This document shows, one piece after another, positions 15,117 to 24,253 of a DNA stretch of 32,540 nt. How positions within the stretch are numbered: position 1 is the first letter of the stretch; each line of letters opens with the position of its first letter. The notes beneath the pieces are model-generated. The model worked only from the letters and a program-made list of their open reading frames with translations. It was not told the origin of the DNA and did not search any database. The stretch lies in the NCBI GenBank assembly GCA_938001965.1, contig CALLBC010000227.1:1-32540 (forward strand), given 5' to 3'. Position numbers and translations under genes: made by a program. The DNA is from an uncultured Bdellovibrionales bacterium. GTDB lineage: Bacteria > Bdellovibrionota > Bdellovibrionia > Bdellovibrionales > UBA1609.

Positions 15117-16547
15117 ATGTTTGAACTTGAAGAAAGCACTAATCTAGGCGCAAAAATTAAAGTCATTGGTGTTGGTGGCGGCGGAAATAATGCTGTACAA
15201 ACAATGATTGAAGGCGGGCTTTCAGGAGTAGACTTTATTGTAGCTAATACAGACAGACAGTGTTTAGAAGCTACTAAAGCTGATACTAAAATTAATTTAG
15301 GAAGTGAATTAACAAAAGGTTTAGGAGCGGGCGCAAATCCAGAAACTGGTAAGCGTGCAGCGATTGAGTCTTATAATGATATTGTGTCTTCGTTAGAAGG
15401 TTCTGACATGGTTTTTGTTACTGCCGGAATGGGTGGGGGAACAGGAACAGGTGGAGCTCCTATCGTTGCTAAGATTGCAAAAGAGTTAGGTGCTTTAACT
15501 ATTGGTGTTGTAACTCGTCCATTTATTTTTGAAGGAAAAAAACGTAAAAAGCATGCTGACCTTGGAATAGCAGAGCTAAAAGAAAATGTAGATACTTTAA
15601 TTGTAATTCCCAATCAAAAGCTATTAACCATATCCAGTGAGAAAACTCCTCTAGTAGATACTTTCAAACAAGCTGATCATGTTTTATTTCAGGCTGTAAA
15701 AGGTATTTCTGATTTAATTAATATTCGCGGTTTAATAAACTTAGATTTCGCTGATATTAGAACTGTGATGGCGGCTCAAGGTATGGCCATTATGGGTTCT
15801 GGTGCTGCAACTGGTGAAAATAGAGCTGTTGAAGCTGCTAGTGCTGCCATTTCATCACCACTTCTTGAGAATATTGCTATTGATGGTGCCACAGGCATTA
15901 TTATTAATGTGACTGGTGGTTCAGACTTAACTCTATGGGAAGTTAACGAAGCCTCCACTCTTATTACTGAGGCTGCTCATGAAGACGCAGAAATTATTTT
16001 TGGTGCTGTGATTGATGAGAGCATGTCTGATGAAGTTCGTGTAACAGTAATTGCAACAGGCTTTGGTGATGAGAACCAAAAAATGATTACAGACCAAATT
16101 AGTAAATTAAAATTAATGGCTCAAGCAAACTTATTAAATAGTATGCCTGAGAACACTGAGACTCTAACGCCAGCAATGGCTCAGCCAGTGATGCCAACAA
16201 TCACTCCAGAGGCCATTACTCCTCAGCCAGTAGCGGCGGAAATGCCAGAGGTTTCTTCTGTTGAACCAACTTTGACTCAGCCGTTAAGCACTCCAGTTAA
16301 TGTTGAGCCAGAGACTTTGCCGAGAGATATTTTAATGGCTAAAGTAAAAGCCTTTAAAGATAGTCAGGCTCAAGCGGCTAACACAGACTTAGAAATGCAG
16401 CCTGAGCAATTAACCATGAATGTTGATGAGGGGCTTCATGAGGGATTAGCTAATAACACAGCTCCAAGTTCTCCTTTTGATGCTGAAAACTTAGAGATTC
16501 CCTCTTATCTTAGAAAGCAACAAATAAAAGATGAAGGTAGAAGTTAA
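15117..16547 (+). CDS. ftsZ: FtsZ, tubulin-like division GTPase
   Basis: A 476-residue GTPase that polymerises into the division ring. The N-terminal nucleotide loop [11 protein letters not shown] is near 17-27, the tubulin signature [10 protein letters not shown] near 105-114, and the T7 synergy loop [11 protein letters not shown] near 204-214, which completes the active site of the next subunit. After the core (to about 325) comes a Pro/Gln/Thr-rich disordered linker (about 340-455), long for the family. The conserved C-terminal peptide EIPSYLRKQ (about 461-469), which binds FtsA and other partners, is followed by a short basic tail. AGGGGGA sits just before the ATG. The last 17 nt are shared with the start of the lpxH-like gene. 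Confidence 0.98.
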   Translation: MFELEESTNLGAKIKVIGVGGGGNNAVQTMIEGGLSGVDFIVANTDRQCLEATKADTKINLGSELTKGLGAGANPETGKRAAIESYNDIVSSLEGSDMVFVTAGMGGGTGTGGAPIVAKIAKELGALTIGVVTRPFIFEGKKRKKHADLGIAELKENVDTLIVIPNQKLLTISSEKTPLVDTFKQADHVLFQAVKGISDLINIRGLINLDFADIRTVMAAQGMAIMGSGAATGENRAVEAASAAISSPLLENIAIDGATGIIINVTGGSDLTLWEVNEASTLITEAAHEDAEIIFGAVIDESMSDEVRVTVIATGFGDENQKMITDQISKLKLMAQANLLNSMPENTETLTPAMAQPVMPTITPEAITPQPVAAEMPEVSSVEPTLTQPLSTPVNVEPETLPRDILMAKVKAFKDSQAQAANTDLEMQPEQLTMNVDEGLHEGLANNTAPSSPFDAENLEIPSYLRKQQIKDEGRS

Positions 16548-17271
16548 TAACTATAAATTTCAATTTGTATCAGATTTACATTTGGGCTCAGTATCTGAGC
16601 CCAATTTTTTATTGTTCAAAAAGTACTTACAGTCAGTAGTTGATAACAAAGTAACTCATCTTTTTTTACTGGGTGATATTTTTGACCTCTGGGTAGCCAA
16701 TCAAAAGTATTTTATTAATCAATATAGCGAGATTATCAAAGAAATACGAAAAATTATTAGTTCAGGAATTGAAGTTCACTATTTTGAGGGTAATCACGAT
16801 TTACATTTAAAAAAGTTTTGGCAAGAAGAGCTTGGCTGTAAAGTATATGTATCTCCACAAAGAATGACAATTCATGGGGTGAGCTTGTTATTAGCCCATG
16901 GTGATGAAATCGACTTAGAGGACACCAGTTATATTCGCTTACGTAAGTTTCTTAGGTCGTGGCCGATGAAGTTATTAGCTCATATTCTTCCTGGCTTTAT
17001 TGTTAAAAAAATTGGCGAGTACGCAGACCGAAATAGCCATGGGCACTATTTACGCGATAATCGTGATGATGACAGAATAATAAAGTTAATACGGGGCTAT
17101 GCCAGTGATGAAATAAAGAAAAGCCCTTATCATTTTTGTTTTACAGGGCATTTTCATTTGCGTGATGAGTTTAATGTAGGTGAGGCCAAGGCCGTTAACT
17201 TAGGCTCCTGGCTTGATAAGCCAGGTTATTATCAAATTACTAATTCAGAAAGTAAATTTTATGATTTATAG
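16531..17271 (+). CDS. lpxH: LpxH-like UDP-2,3-diacylglucosamine diphosphatase
   Basis: A 246-residue calcineurin-like phosphoesterase. LpxH hydrolyses UDP-2,3-diacylglucosamine to lipid X at the cytoplasmic membrane face, a committed step of lipid A synthesis. Metal ligands are visible in order: SDLHLG (Asp15, His17), GDIFDLW (Asp49), GNHD (Asn88, His89), AHGDE (His123) and TGHFH near residue 210. LpxH often has GNRD where this has GNHD, so another UDP-sugar or membrane phosphoesterase is possible, but length and the Arg/Tyr-rich middle fit. The ATG lies inside the 3' end of ftsZ, so translation is probably coupled. A hairpin follows the stop. Confidence 0.75.
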   Translation: MKVEVNNYKFQFVSDLHLGSVSEPNFLLFKKYLQSVVDNKVTHLFLLGDIFDLWVANQKYFINQYSEIIKEIRKIISSGIEVHYFEGNHDLHLKKFWQEELGCKVYVSPQRMTIHGVSLLLAHGDEIDLEDTSYIRLRKFLRSWPMKLLAHILPGFIVKKIGEYADRNSHGHYLRDNRDDDRIIKLIRGYASDEIKKSPYHFCFTGHFHLRDEFNVGEAKAVNLGSWLDKPGYYQITNSESKFYDL

Positions 17272-17275
17272 TTTT

Positions 17276-17328
17276 GGAGCCAAGTCCCGCTTCTTGCTAT
17301 ACGGTGACAAGTAACAGGGGCTGGTTCC
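17276..17328 (+). terminator. Imperfect stem-loop after lpxH
   Basis: GGAGCCA (17276-17282) pairs with TGGTTCC (17322-17328) with one G-U. Inside, CCC/GGG and CTTG/CAAG stems can also form. It begins 5 nt after the stop. No T-run follows, so it may protect the 3' end or terminate inefficiently. The rest of the gap to 17478 is AT-rich with no gene. Confidence 0.45.
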
Positions 17329-17478
17329 TAAATTTCTGTCTAAGTATTATACAGCTGTGTAAATAATTTTCTTTAGTTCACTAATTGTTAAAAATATTTA
17401 CGTAACTCATCGTAAATAAATTATTTATTTGGCCTATATATTGCATTAATCATTATTAAGTTAAATGGGAGTCAATTA

Positions 17479-19104
17479 ATGATCAAATTATTTACGTTAC
17501 TTATTGTTACAGTTCTTGCCATATATACGTCGCACGCTAATGCATATGATTTAATTAACCAGACTTCTAAACAACAAATTGAAGATATCGATAACTTATC
17601 TAAAACCTTTTTAAATCATCAATTTCAAATAACTATGAGTGATCAAAAAGCTAAAAATCAGTTCAAGCTATTACTTGAGAAAAATGGCTGCGACTCTGGA
17701 ATTGCAGATGATTTTGAATTACAAACTTACTCAAAAACCACTAATAAGCCGATTAAATCTAATGATCATAATAAAGGATCAGATCTGGTAAGCTCAATGT
17801 GGGACTTTATTAAACAAAATAATAATTCCGAATGCACCGAAAACTGTATCGCTGATGACCTAAAAAGCCTTAGATGGAACTATTCAAATTTTTCATCTGA
17901 ATGTCGCAAAGCTATGTTAATTAAAGAACAAATTGATTCTGGAAATACGAGTGTAAAAAAAGTTATAAGAGCAACAGAAAAGGCAAACCCATATGGTCCT
18001 AAAGTAAAGGCCAAGGGGTATGGTGTTTTATTAAAACAATTTTTAATATTTGTAGGGACAGCTGCTGTTGAAGAAATTATCAGCCAAGGAGCTGAGGTTG
18101 CTCTTGAGCATGCGACTGGACGGGACGATAATAATAATGAAGCCGCTAACGCTGAAATTACTCAGTTGCAAGAGGAACTTACAGCTCTCAATATTACTAA
18201 ACATCAGATTGAAGTTAAAAAAGATGGTGTTTTAGCTGAATATCAAAATAACGGATCAAATTTGGAAAAAGAATATATATCTAAAGAAGAACATGACAAA
18301 AAGTCGATAGAGATTGGAGATAAATATAATACACTTGAAGCGGAAGATGAGTCTATAACAGCTAAAATTAACGATACTAATGATAAAATTAAAAAGCTCC
18401 AAGACGATGAAGCTGGTACTAACGAAAACTTTATAGTTGGACACGAAGAAGAAGTAGAAAGAAATTTTGAACAGCTTCTTAGTGAGACTGTTAAGCAATG
18501 CTCAAAAAATAATGGCCAGACACCAATTATAATTAATAATCAAGTCATGAAAGATTCTACTATAGTTAGTTATCGGTCTGACTATAGCCCAGAAACAGGA
18601 CAATGTGATTTAGATGGACTTGAAAAAGAAATAAGGTCATCAATGTCAACCCCAGGTAATTTTGGTACTTTTGGCGACAACAACTTAGCGGCGATTGGTT
18701 TTGAGCGTAAAATGAAATTACAAAGAGTTGAAAGCAGTATAACCCAACTGGTCAACAAAGGACTTACATTGGATCAAGCTGCAATACGAAATGGCATAGA
18801 AGATGGAATTAAAGGTTTTTGTGCTCTGTATCCAAGTTCAAGCATTTGTCAAAGTATAGAGGCTACTAACAATGAGATTGATAAATTTGTTAAATCATAT
18901 GGTATCCATGAATCAGAAGCTTTAGACAAGGTACTCAAAGAAACTCTTAGCCCAAAAGGTTATATAATGCATAAAAAGGCAAAGCAAATACTTGGTGATC
19001 AAGTTAAAAATGGTTCCAAAGCTAGATATGATAAAATTAACGATTTGTATAAAGAATGCTATAACACTCCAAGCTTACATGAGTGTTTAGAATCTAAGTT
19101 TTAA
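17479..19104 (+). CDS. Unknown secreted coiled-coil protein
   Basis: A 541-residue protein with a signal peptide (about 1-22, cleaved near SHANA) and GGGAG before the ATG. The mature protein has an N-terminal helical part with paired cysteines (CDSG, SECTENC, SECRK). A Lys/Glu/Asn-rich coiled coil follows (about 220-320, heptads such as ITQLQEELTALNITKHQIEV). The C-terminal half is Cys-containing (KQCSKNNG, GQCDLDG, GFCALYP, SICQSIE, KECYN, HECLESKF), suggesting disulfides outside the cytoplasm. A short hydrophobic stretch lies near 187-200 (LLKQFLIFVGTAAVEEII). I recognise no family. It stands as a single gene with 374 nt upstream partly used by lpxH's end, and converges with the PDZ gene. 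Confidence 0.65.
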   Translation: MIKLFTLLIVTVLAIYTSHANAYDLINQTSKQQIEDIDNLSKTFLNHQFQITMSDQKAKNQFKLLLEKNGCDSGIADDFELQTYSKTTNKPIKSNDHNKGSDLVSSMWDFIKQNNNSECTENCIADDLKSLRWNYSNFSSECRKAMLIKEQIDSGNTSVKKVIRATEKANPYGPKVKAKGYGVLLKQFLIFVGTAAVEEIISQGAEVALEHATGRDDNNNEAANAEITQLQEELTALNITKHQIEVKKDGVLAEYQNNGSNLEKEYISKEEHDKKSIEIGDKYNTLEAEDESITAKINDTNDKIKKLQDDEAGTNENFIVGHEEEVERNFEQLLSETVKQCSKNNGQTPIIINNQVMKDSTIVSYRSDYSPETGQCDLDGLEKEIRSSMSTPGNFGTFGDNNLAAIGFERKMKLQRVESSITQLVNKGLTLDQAAIRNGIEDGIKGFCALYPSSSICQSIEATNNEIDKFVKSYGIHESEALDKVLKETLSPKGYIMHKKAKQILGDQVKNGSKARYDKINDLYKECYNTPSLHECLESKF

Positions 19105-19130
19105 TAAAGTTAGACATTGCCAAGTTGAAT

Positions 19131-19166
19131 TCGGCTTCGCCTCTGACTGGCGAGTCACGGAGGTTG
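19131..19166. repeat. GC-rich motif shared with the spacer at 24133-24165
   Basis: This stretch, in the convergent gap after the secreted coiled-coil gene, aligns with the centre of the inverted repeat near 24133-24165. The shared blocks are GCTTCGC, then TCTGACT, then GCG and CACGGAG. TCGCC (19137-19141) can pair with GGCGA, making a small hairpin with TCTGACT in the loop. It looks like a copy or remnant of a dispersed element. The alignment is by eye. Confidence 0.35.
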
Positions 19167-19280
19167 GAGTCAAGTTATGGATCTTTTGCCGACAAAGTGC
19201 TGATGAACCCTAACCCAAGTCTCAAATAAGGTAAAAACAAATTCTATTTCTTAGCCGCTAAATATTACGGCAACAAATAA

Positions 19281-19646
19281 TTAAAATTCTCTTTCTAGTT
19301 GTTCGAAAGTTTTATTTTCAAGGTTAACTTCGCCTTCTGAGAAATCATTATCAAATATTGTATTTTCCCATTCAATGGCTTGTTCATCTAATGCCGACTT
19401 TAGCTGGTTGGGATTAAAAATTGGTTGTCCGCTAATTTTATTAATGATGTCACCTTTTTTATAGCCAAGGTCTTTAAAGGTACTATCGTTGTTGACTTCA
19501 ATTACTTTAAACATACCTTTGCCAGCATTGCTTTTTTGCTGAATAAGTTTGATTTCGTTATCAACATTAATAACCTTTTGAACTTGAGGTGCTGCAATTG
19601 AGCTTAACCCGAATAAAATAACTATATTAAAAATTAAAAACTTCAT
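19281..19646 (-). CDS. Small periplasmic PDZ-domain protein
   Basis: A 121-residue protein with a signal peptide (about 1-18, cleaved near SIAAP) and AAGGAG 5 nt before the ATG. The domain from about 44 to 92 reads MFKVIEVNNDSTFKDLGYKKGDIINKISGQPIFNPNQL, the carboxylate-loop to helix part of a PDZ fold like those in GspC or the HtrA family. There is no protease domain, so it may be a peptide-binding adaptor. The acidic C-terminal tail (about 100-121) is unlike a membrane anchor. It faces away from the AidB-like gene across 190-230 nt. Confidence 0.65.
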   Translation of the reverse strand: MKFLIFNIVILFGLSSIAAPQVQKVINVDNEIKLIQQKSNAGKGMFKVIEVNNDSTFKDLGYKKGDIINKISGQPIFNPNQLKSALDEQAIEWENTIFDNDFSEGEVNLENKTFEQLEREF

Positions 19647-19748
19647 GTTTACTCCTTGATATGAGTTCGTATGCAGGAACTATCTATATTTAAATTGTAA
19701 GTTGTTTCTTTGGTTAGACAATAGTCAACAAGTAGCGTTAAAACTAAG

Positions 19749-19777
19749 TAAGAACCTTCTTAATTATCATGTTCTTA
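19749..19777. promoter_or_regulatory. 7-bp inverted repeat in a divergent promoter region
   Basis: TAAGAAC (19749-19755) and GTTCTTA (19771-19777) form an inverted repeat with a 15-bp spacer, between the PDZ gene and the AidB-like gene. A further GTTCTT follows at 19801. It may be an operator; the statistical support is low in such AT-rich DNA. Confidence 0.25.
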
Positions 19778-19879
19778 TTTAAATAAGGGGTATTAGAGAA
19801 GTTCTTGTTCATGTATAGTAATTGAGGTTTAATAAGTATGGTCTCATATATGAGGATAAATAGTATATGGAGAGTAAAT

Positions 19880-21508
19880 TTGGAGACATTTTATCAAGCG
19901 CCACCAGAGATAAAAAATACATTTTCTGACTCACTAATTTTTGATTTGTTAGATCATTTATCTGAAGGTGAATTAAATTCCTTACAAGTGGAATTAGAAA
20001 ATTTTGGTAATAGGGTGATTAGAGATTATCATCCACATTCACTACTTAGCGAGGACAATCCGCCAGTACATAAGTCATATGATGCTTGGGGAAATAGAGT
20101 TGATGAAATTGTAACTCATCCAAGCTGGAAAGCTTTACATGAGATGGTTGCTGAAGATGGAGTTGTTGCATGTGGTTACGAGCGCAAGCAAAAAGAATTT
20201 AGCCGCTTATATCAAATGGTAAGGATAATGTCCTTGCATCCATCCTCAGCCTTTTATACTTGTCCCCTGGCAATGACTGATGGGGCGGCAAGAGTTCTTG
20301 AGTTAAACTCAGGCAATAAAGATTTAGATAAAATTTTTCAATCATTAGTCAGTGGAGATAAAGTTAATTTTTGGACATCTGGGCAGTGGATGACAGAAAA
20401 GGTTGGAGGTTCCGATGTCGCAAATACAGAAACCACTGCTGAAAAAAATGAGAATAGTTATTTACTCTACGGAAAAAAGTGGTTCACTTCTGCTGTAACC
20501 AGCGAGATCAGTTTAGCCTTAGCTCAAGAATATGAAAATAAAAAGCCAATAGGTTTGTCATTGTTTTTAGTTAAGTTGCGAGATGAAAATGGTCAGTTAC
20601 AAAATATTGAAGTTCAAAGATTAAAAGACAAACTAGGGACGAAGGCATTGCCTACAGCTGAGCTTCACTTAAATGGTGTTCCGGCACAACTAATTGGTCA
20701 GTCAGGTAAAGGGGTTAAAGCCATATCAAGTATTTTAAATATTACACGTATTTATAACTCAGCCTGTGCAGTGGGTACATTTCATAGAGGAATACATCTT
20801 GCAATTGATTACGCAAATAAAAGATCGGCATTTGGCACAAAGATAATTGATCACCCATTACATAAAAGAACTCTGGGGGAGTTAAAAGCCTTATGTGATG
20901 CCAATATACATCTTTTATTTTTTGTATCAGCACTATTGGGAAAGTCAGAACATAATAAAACCTCAGATTCAGAAGAGGCAATTTTAAGACTGTTAACACC
21001 AGTTTTAAAGTTATGGACTGCAAAATCAACAGTGCAATCAGTGAGTGAGATTTGTGAGTCGTTTGGTGGCGCTGGATACATTGAAGATACTGGAATACCT
21101 AGGCTACTTAGAGACTCACAAGTATTTCCTATTTGGGAAGGGACCACGAATATTTTGAGTCTAGATGTCTTACGTGTACTTTCAAAACCAGAAATATCAA
21201 AACTAGTTTTAGACTATATGGAAGAATCCTTGGAGAGGTTGACAATAGATAAGTCTCTGAATGTTAACGGGATTAAAGAAACATTTATAACCATAAAAAA
21301 AATAATAGGTTTAAAATCAAAGGAGCTTTTAGAGTTAAATGCTCGTGCACTTTCCTATGAGTTCGCTCGGTTTTTTTCATTAACTTCCATGTATCAATTA
21401 GCTGGTAAAAGTAGAGATAATAAAGGTAAATATGTTACTAGCTACAAATTATTCTTAGAAAATAATAATTCTCCGAGAGTTATTGAGGAAATAAGTAACC
21501 TTTTATAA
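19880..21508 (+). CDS. AidB-like acyl-CoA dehydrogenase
   Basis: A flavoprotein of the acyl-CoA dehydrogenase superfamily, AidB branch; E. coli AidB is induced by alkylation stress and binds DNA and FAD. Landmarks: the N-terminal YDAWGNRVDEIVTHPSW, WMTEKVGGSDV (FAD-contacting TEKxGGSDV), KKWFTSAVTSE, the NITRIYNSACAVG helix, GGAGYIEDTGIPRLLRDSQV, and WEGTTNI with the region of the catalytic Glu. The TTG at 19880, 5 nt after GGAGAG, gives 542 residues, close to AidB (about 541). ATGs at 19838 and 19850 are in frame but have poorer ribosome-site spacing. It is probably monocistronic. A fatty-acid oxidation role instead cannot be excluded. Confidence 0.85.
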   Translation: METFYQAPPEIKNTFSDSLIFDLLDHLSEGELNSLQVELENFGNRVIRDYHPHSLLSEDNPPVHKSYDAWGNRVDEIVTHPSWKALHEMVAEDGVVACGYERKQKEFSRLYQMVRIMSLHPSSAFYTCPLAMTDGAARVLELNSGNKDLDKIFQSLVSGDKVNFWTSGQWMTEKVGGSDVANTETTAEKNENSYLLYGKKWFTSAVTSEISLALAQEYENKKPIGLSLFLVKLRDENGQLQNIEVQRLKDKLGTKALPTAELHLNGVPAQLIGQSGKGVKAISSILNITRIYNSACAVGTFHRGIHLAIDYANKRSAFGTKIIDHPLHKRTLGELKALCDANIHLLFFVSALLGKSEHNKTSDSEEAILRLLTPVLKLWTAKSTVQSVSEICESFGGAGYIEDTGIPRLLRDSQVFPIWEGTTNILSLDVLRVLSKPEISKLVLDYMEESLERLTIDKSLNVNGIKETFITIKKIIGLKSKELLELNARALSYEFARFFSLTSMYQLAGKSRDNKGKYVTSYKLFLENNNSPRVIEEISNLL

Positions 21509-21673
21509 GCGTAATTTATTTACACATAGAAACATTATATACAGCGTGTCACCCTGAGACAATAAAAAATACATAATTAAATTAATTACTTAAGTAGGTC
21601 TGTGTATTAGTTCAAGATAGGCTCTATAGGTAATAAATTTGCAATTATTTATGGTGTATTGATTGGAGGGGTT

Positions 21674-22333
21674 ATGAAAAGAGTATTAGTATCGTTGGTA
21701 AGCATTCTTAGTGTATTTCAAATTGGTTGTGGTGTTGAGTTTGAAGACCCAGGGAATGAAGTTACTGGGCCATTACCATCTGTTTTAGCCACTAACATTA
21801 ACGGGCTTTATATCACTTCAAACTTTTGCGCGGACAAAGCATATAAGTTAGCTCCATTGAATGAGCTATTTATCGAGATAGAGCCAAAAGCAGGAACTCA
21901 TGGTTTAAGTAGTGGAAAAAGTGGTGGCGAAGGTTTTGAATTATTTATAATTGATCCGGAAAAACAGGTTAATAATACGAGTGTATCAAGCTTTTTTTCG
22001 TCGGAACAAGAGGAATCTTATTTAGCAAGCAAAGAACTATGTGAGTCTGGAGTAGAAGTGTCTGAATTTACGAATTCTTTAAAAATATTTAAATCTGGGC
22101 ATTTTATGAATCCACAATTTAGTACTCATGCTTTTGCTATGAGTCAAGTGCATATAAATACAGACGTTTATGTTTTTTCTGCTAATTATACTGAATATAA
22201 ATGTATTGATTCTCAAATAGTGAATGTAAAAGAGGGGAGAGAGAATAGCTACTTCTATAGGGTTACTGAAAATGATATTTCTTCAGTTGAGTCATTGCGC
22301 TCAATTTATGATGAGAAGTGTCCCAATAATTAA
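21674..22333 (+). CDS. Lipoprotein of unknown function
   Basis: A 219-residue lipoprotein starting at the ATG at 21674, which has GGAGGGG just before it; a TTG 15 nt upstream is also in frame but lies in the ribosome site. The signal ends FQIGC (Cys19). The mature part has a few Cys (NFCADK, ELCESG, YKCIDS, EKCPNN) likely paired in the periplasm, and Ser/Glu-rich segments with a Gly-rich stretch near 79-86. I do not recognise the family. It converges on recN with a 31-nt gap, so no independent terminator is obvious. Confidence 0.7.
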   Translation: MKRVLVSLVSILSVFQIGCGVEFEDPGNEVTGPLPSVLATNINGLYITSNFCADKAYKLAPLNELFIEIEPKAGTHGLSSGKSGGEGFELFIIDPEKQVNNTSVSSFFSSEQEESYLASKELCESGVEVSEFTNSLKIFKSGHFMNPQFSTHAFAMSQVHINTDVYVFSANYTEYKCIDSQIVNVKEGRENSYFYRVTENDISSVESLRSIYDEKCPNN

Positions 22334-22364
22334 TATTTAAGATCCCAAAGTTAATTCTTTCTAA

Positions 22365-24053
22365 TTAATTACTTAGCAATTCTTTAGCATGCGCTAAACT
22401 AGTTTTAGTGATCTTTTCACCTGAAATGAGTCGGGCTATTTCATTCACTTTTTCAGTTTTGGCGAGTTTTTTCATATTTAGAGTTGTTTTAGATTTAGTA
22501 TTATTTTTTTCAATTAAATAATGATGATCTGAAAATGCAGCCACCTGTGGTAAGTGGGTGACGCAAATAACCTGTTGGCCCTTAGAAATCTCTTTTAGTT
22601 TTTTTCCAACCTTTTCTGCAGTAGGGCCACTTACGCCGGTATCTACCTCGTCAAATAAAAAGGTCCTAGGAACCTCTGTAGAGCCCACCACGCGCTTTAA
22701 ACTAAGGAGGATGCGGCTTAGTTCGCCTCCACTGGCCACCTTGGCTATGGGTCTTGGTAGGTCTTTTTTATTTTGTTTAATTAAAAATTCAATAGCAGTG
22801 TTACCATGGGGGCCTAGCCCTTCAAGTTCACTTGAATCCACAAGGAAAATTACTCCTTTCATATTTAAGTCTGAAAGTTCAATGTTTATACTATCAGAAA
22901 ATAATTTAGCGCCATTTGTGCGCTTTTTGTGTAAGCGACTAGCAAGCTTTGATAAGACAGAAACTTGGTTGTCATATTCCTTTTTTAGTTCTTCAATGCG
23001 TAGATCAAAGTTTTCTATATTATAAATCTCTTCTTCAATATTTTGCTTATGACTTAAAATTTCATCCACTGACTGGCCATACTTGCGTTGAAGCTTTCTT
23101 AGAGAATTTAAAGTGCTTTCATAGCTTTCAAGTTCATGGATGTCGGTATTAATATTGGCGCTAAAATCTCTGAGGTCATAAAGGCACTCTTCAATAATGG
23201 TTTTAGCTTGGCTTAAAGGGGCTACTTTTTTAATTAGTTCAGGAGAGATAGCTTTAAACTCATTAGCATTTTGCAGTAAATTATGTAAAACCACTAAGCA
23301 AGACTTATCAGAACTATAAAGTGTGTTTTCCACTTGATTAATATAATCGGTAAGATTGCTTGAGCTTTTTAAAGTTTTAATTTTAGTTTCAAGTTGAGTT
23401 TCCTCACCAGGCTTTAAGTTTAAATTTTCAATTTCTTTATATTGAAATTTTAAAAAGTCCAAGCGCTGAACATGGTCTGGCTGTTTGCCTTCCAACTCAC
23501 TAATTTCATTCTGTATTTTTTTAAGCTTTAAAAATTCACTTTCATATTTAGTTCGCTCGTCCCAGGCTCCAACATAGGAGTCTAAAATATCAAGGTGGTA
23601 GTTAGTAGATTGCAGGTTGCGGTTGTCATGTTGGGCCGTCATTTCAATAAGAGGTGCATCTTGATTTGTGAACTCAATAAGGGGAGCCACCACTTGTTTT
23701 AAGGTGCTCAAAGCAGAAAGGTTATCGTTTAAATAAACTTTACTTTTACCTTCATTATTTAAAACTCTGCGCACAATAAGTTGTTCGTCGCTTGTTTCAA
23801 TGCCCATATCTAATAATTTTTCAATAATGTCGGTTCGCTCGGATAGGTCAAAGGCTCCCACTATAGTTGCTTTGCTTTTGCCTTGTTGAATAATACTTGT
23901 GGATGTCTTTTGTCCCATGAGCATGGATAAGCACTTAAGAATAATTGATTTACCAGCACCAGTTTCACCACTGATAATATTTAATCCAGAGTCAAAGCTA
24001 ATATGTAAGTTATCAATAATTGCAAATTGGCTTACTTTTAATTCTGTTAACAT
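22365..24053 (-). CDS. recN: RecN, SMC-like DNA repair ATPase
   Basis: A 562-residue cytoplasmic ATPase acting early in recombinational repair of double-strand breaks. Walker A GETGAGKSIIL is at about 30-40, followed by long coiled coils (about 160-380) with the RecN-type middle, then the ABC signature ASGGELSRILLSLK near 446-459, Walker B FLFDEVDTGVSG near 471-482, and the H-loop VTHLPQVAAF near 503. AGGAG precedes the ATG. It follows nadK on the same strand, a pairing also known in E. coli and other genera, but here a 200-nt gap with a 38-bp inverted repeat separates them, so recN may have its own promoter. Confidence 0.95.
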   Translation of the reverse strand: MLTELKVSQFAIIDNLHISFDSGLNIISGETGAGKSIILKCLSMLMGQKTSTSIIQQGKSKATIVGAFDLSERTDIIEKLLDMGIETSDEQLIVRRVLNNEGKSKVYLNDNLSALSTLKQVVAPLIEFTNQDAPLIEMTAQHDNRNLQSTNYHLDILDSYVGAWDERTKYESEFLKLKKIQNEISELEGKQPDHVQRLDFLKFQYKEIENLNLKPGEETQLETKIKTLKSSSNLTDYINQVENTLYSSDKSCLVVLHNLLQNANEFKAISPELIKKVAPLSQAKTIIEECLYDLRDFSANINTDIHELESYESTLNSLRKLQRKYGQSVDEILSHKQNIEEEIYNIENFDLRIEELKKEYDNQVSVLSKLASRLHKKRTNGAKLFSDSINIELSDLNMKGVIFLVDSSELEGLGPHGNTAIEFLIKQNKKDLPRPIAKVASGGELSRILLSLKRVVGSTEVPRTFLFDEVDTGVSGPTAEKVGKKLKEISKGQQVICVTHLPQVAAFSDHHYLIEKNNTKSKTTLNMKKLAKTEKVNEIARLISGEKITKTSLAHAKELLSN

Positions 24054-24085
24054 AACTTTCTCCTATACTAGGCTGCTGAAGCTTT

Positions 24086-24240
24086 GATTAAAGTTGAAAA
24101 TAATTTAGATATCTTTTATTAGATTGTCGTGTCGCGCTTCGCGTATCTGACTTGCGGCACGGAGTGACGCTAGGCAAAGACGCGATGCTGCCGTAAGCGC
24201 GGTCTGATAGAAGATATCTAAATTATTTTCAATTTTAATC
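24086..24240. repeat. 38-bp inverted repeat with a GC-rich folded centre, between nadK and recN
   Basis: The arms 24086-24123 and 24203-24240 match at 35 of 38 positions, including 22 consecutive base pairs. The three differences are all G-U pairs if the plus strand is transcribed and A-C mismatches on the minus strand. The 79-nt spacer is much GC-richer than its surroundings and has its own stem, 24151-24159 with 24189-24197 (again one plus-strand G-U), and a CGCG-CTT-CGCG hairpin. It begins 14 nt beyond the nadK stop. It could be a terminator-like 3' structure, a mobile-element remnant or a small RNA. Confidence 0.8.
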
Positions 24241-24253
24241 ATAAGCGCGTCTT

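Noticed and set aside
22558-23152. Plus-strand frames within recN
   Set aside because: They are the complement of conserved RecN motifs; recN is certain on the minus strand.
24124-24202. GC-rich folded spacer as a tRNA or other standard RNA gene
   Set aside because: No acceptor stem, T-loop or anticodon arrangement fits; only the long outer stem and local hairpins are supported.
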